From Propionibacteriaceae bacterium (GTDB lineage: Bacteria > Actinomycetota > Actinomycetes > Propionibacteriales > Propionibacteriaceae): a stretch of 30,386 nt of DNA. Location of the stretch: contig CAJPNZ010000028.1 of NCBI GenBank assembly GCA_905372155.1, forward strand, positions 1 through 30,386. The letters run 5' to 3'. The notes beneath the pieces are model-generated. The model searched no databases. It had not been told where the DNA came from and worked only from the letters and a program-made list of their open reading frames with translations. Position numbers and translations under genes: made by a program. Of this stretch, positions 30,348 to 30,386 are shown one piece after another (position 1 is the first letter of the stretch; each line of letters starts with the position of its first letter).

Positions 30348-30386
30348 GTGGGCGAGGGAGGCCTCGAAGGCCTCCAGGACCGTGGC
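30348..30386 (-). repeat. Inverted repeat arm 2 (window end)
   Basis: Exact 39-base reverse complement of 30080-30118, running to the last base of the window. The match stops at 30347 on the inner side; the outer limit is unknown. It may be an assembly foldback at a contig end rather than real sequence. Confidence 0.9.

Overview
The window comes from a high-GC Gram-positive bacterium. The ribosomal, SecY, RpoA and Map proteins, the EccC/EccD-type secretion genes, a DUF1707 protein and an IdeR/DtxR-like site all point to Actinobacteria. Propionibacteriales is my best guess, from gene order and protein style only; no database was searched.

Region 1 (1-12.3 kb, accessory) is a type VII (ESX-like) secretion locus. 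A small WXG100-like gene on the minus strand is divergent from a plus-strand operon whose first five genes overlap by 1-4 bases: an RDD+FHA membrane protein, a membrane protein with DP-x-T repeats, an EccD-like channel, a degenerate ParA/MinD-like protein and a three-ATPase EccC motor. After 65 bases comes an ATGA-coupled effector operon: a 424-aa protein of unknown function, a 116-aa helical partner, a 407-aa effector with a WXG/LXG-like N-terminus and a glycine-zipper C-terminus, and a small membrane protein that is probably its immunity protein. Directly downstream lies a second, headless copy of the effector C-terminus with a second immunity gene. The two cassettes are an 889-bp-offset tandem duplication without net indels. 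I consider this polymorphic toxin/immunity reservoir the main discovery candidate.

Region 2 (12.3-14.5 kb) holds a DJ-1/PfpI-family protein and an AGE-family sugar epimerase/isomerase, followed by two inverted copies of a ~45-bp REP-like element.

Region 3 (14.5-27.9 kb, minus strand) is the conserved spc/alpha ribosomal block, transcribed rplN-rplX-rplE-rpsN-rpsH-rplF-rplR-rpsE-rpmD-rplO, then secY-adk-map-DUF1707, then infA-rpmJ-rpsM-rpsK-rpsD-rpoA-rplQ. Two plus-strand genes interrupt it: wecB (UDP-GlcNAc 2-epimerase) between rplO and secY, and a YciI-like gene between the DUF1707 gene and infA. Promoter-like sites with a shared TTGGGG -35 precede secY and infA and perhaps rplN. Strong hairpins end rplO/wecB (shared) and rplQ.

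Region 4 (28.2-30.4 kb) holds a membrane-anchored beta-propeller-like protein on the minus strand and a divergent ferritin on the plus strand, which has a good IdeR/DtxR-type box and apparently leaderless initiation. The last 39 bases of the window are an exact reverse complement of a stretch inside the ferritin gene, which may be an assembly foldback.
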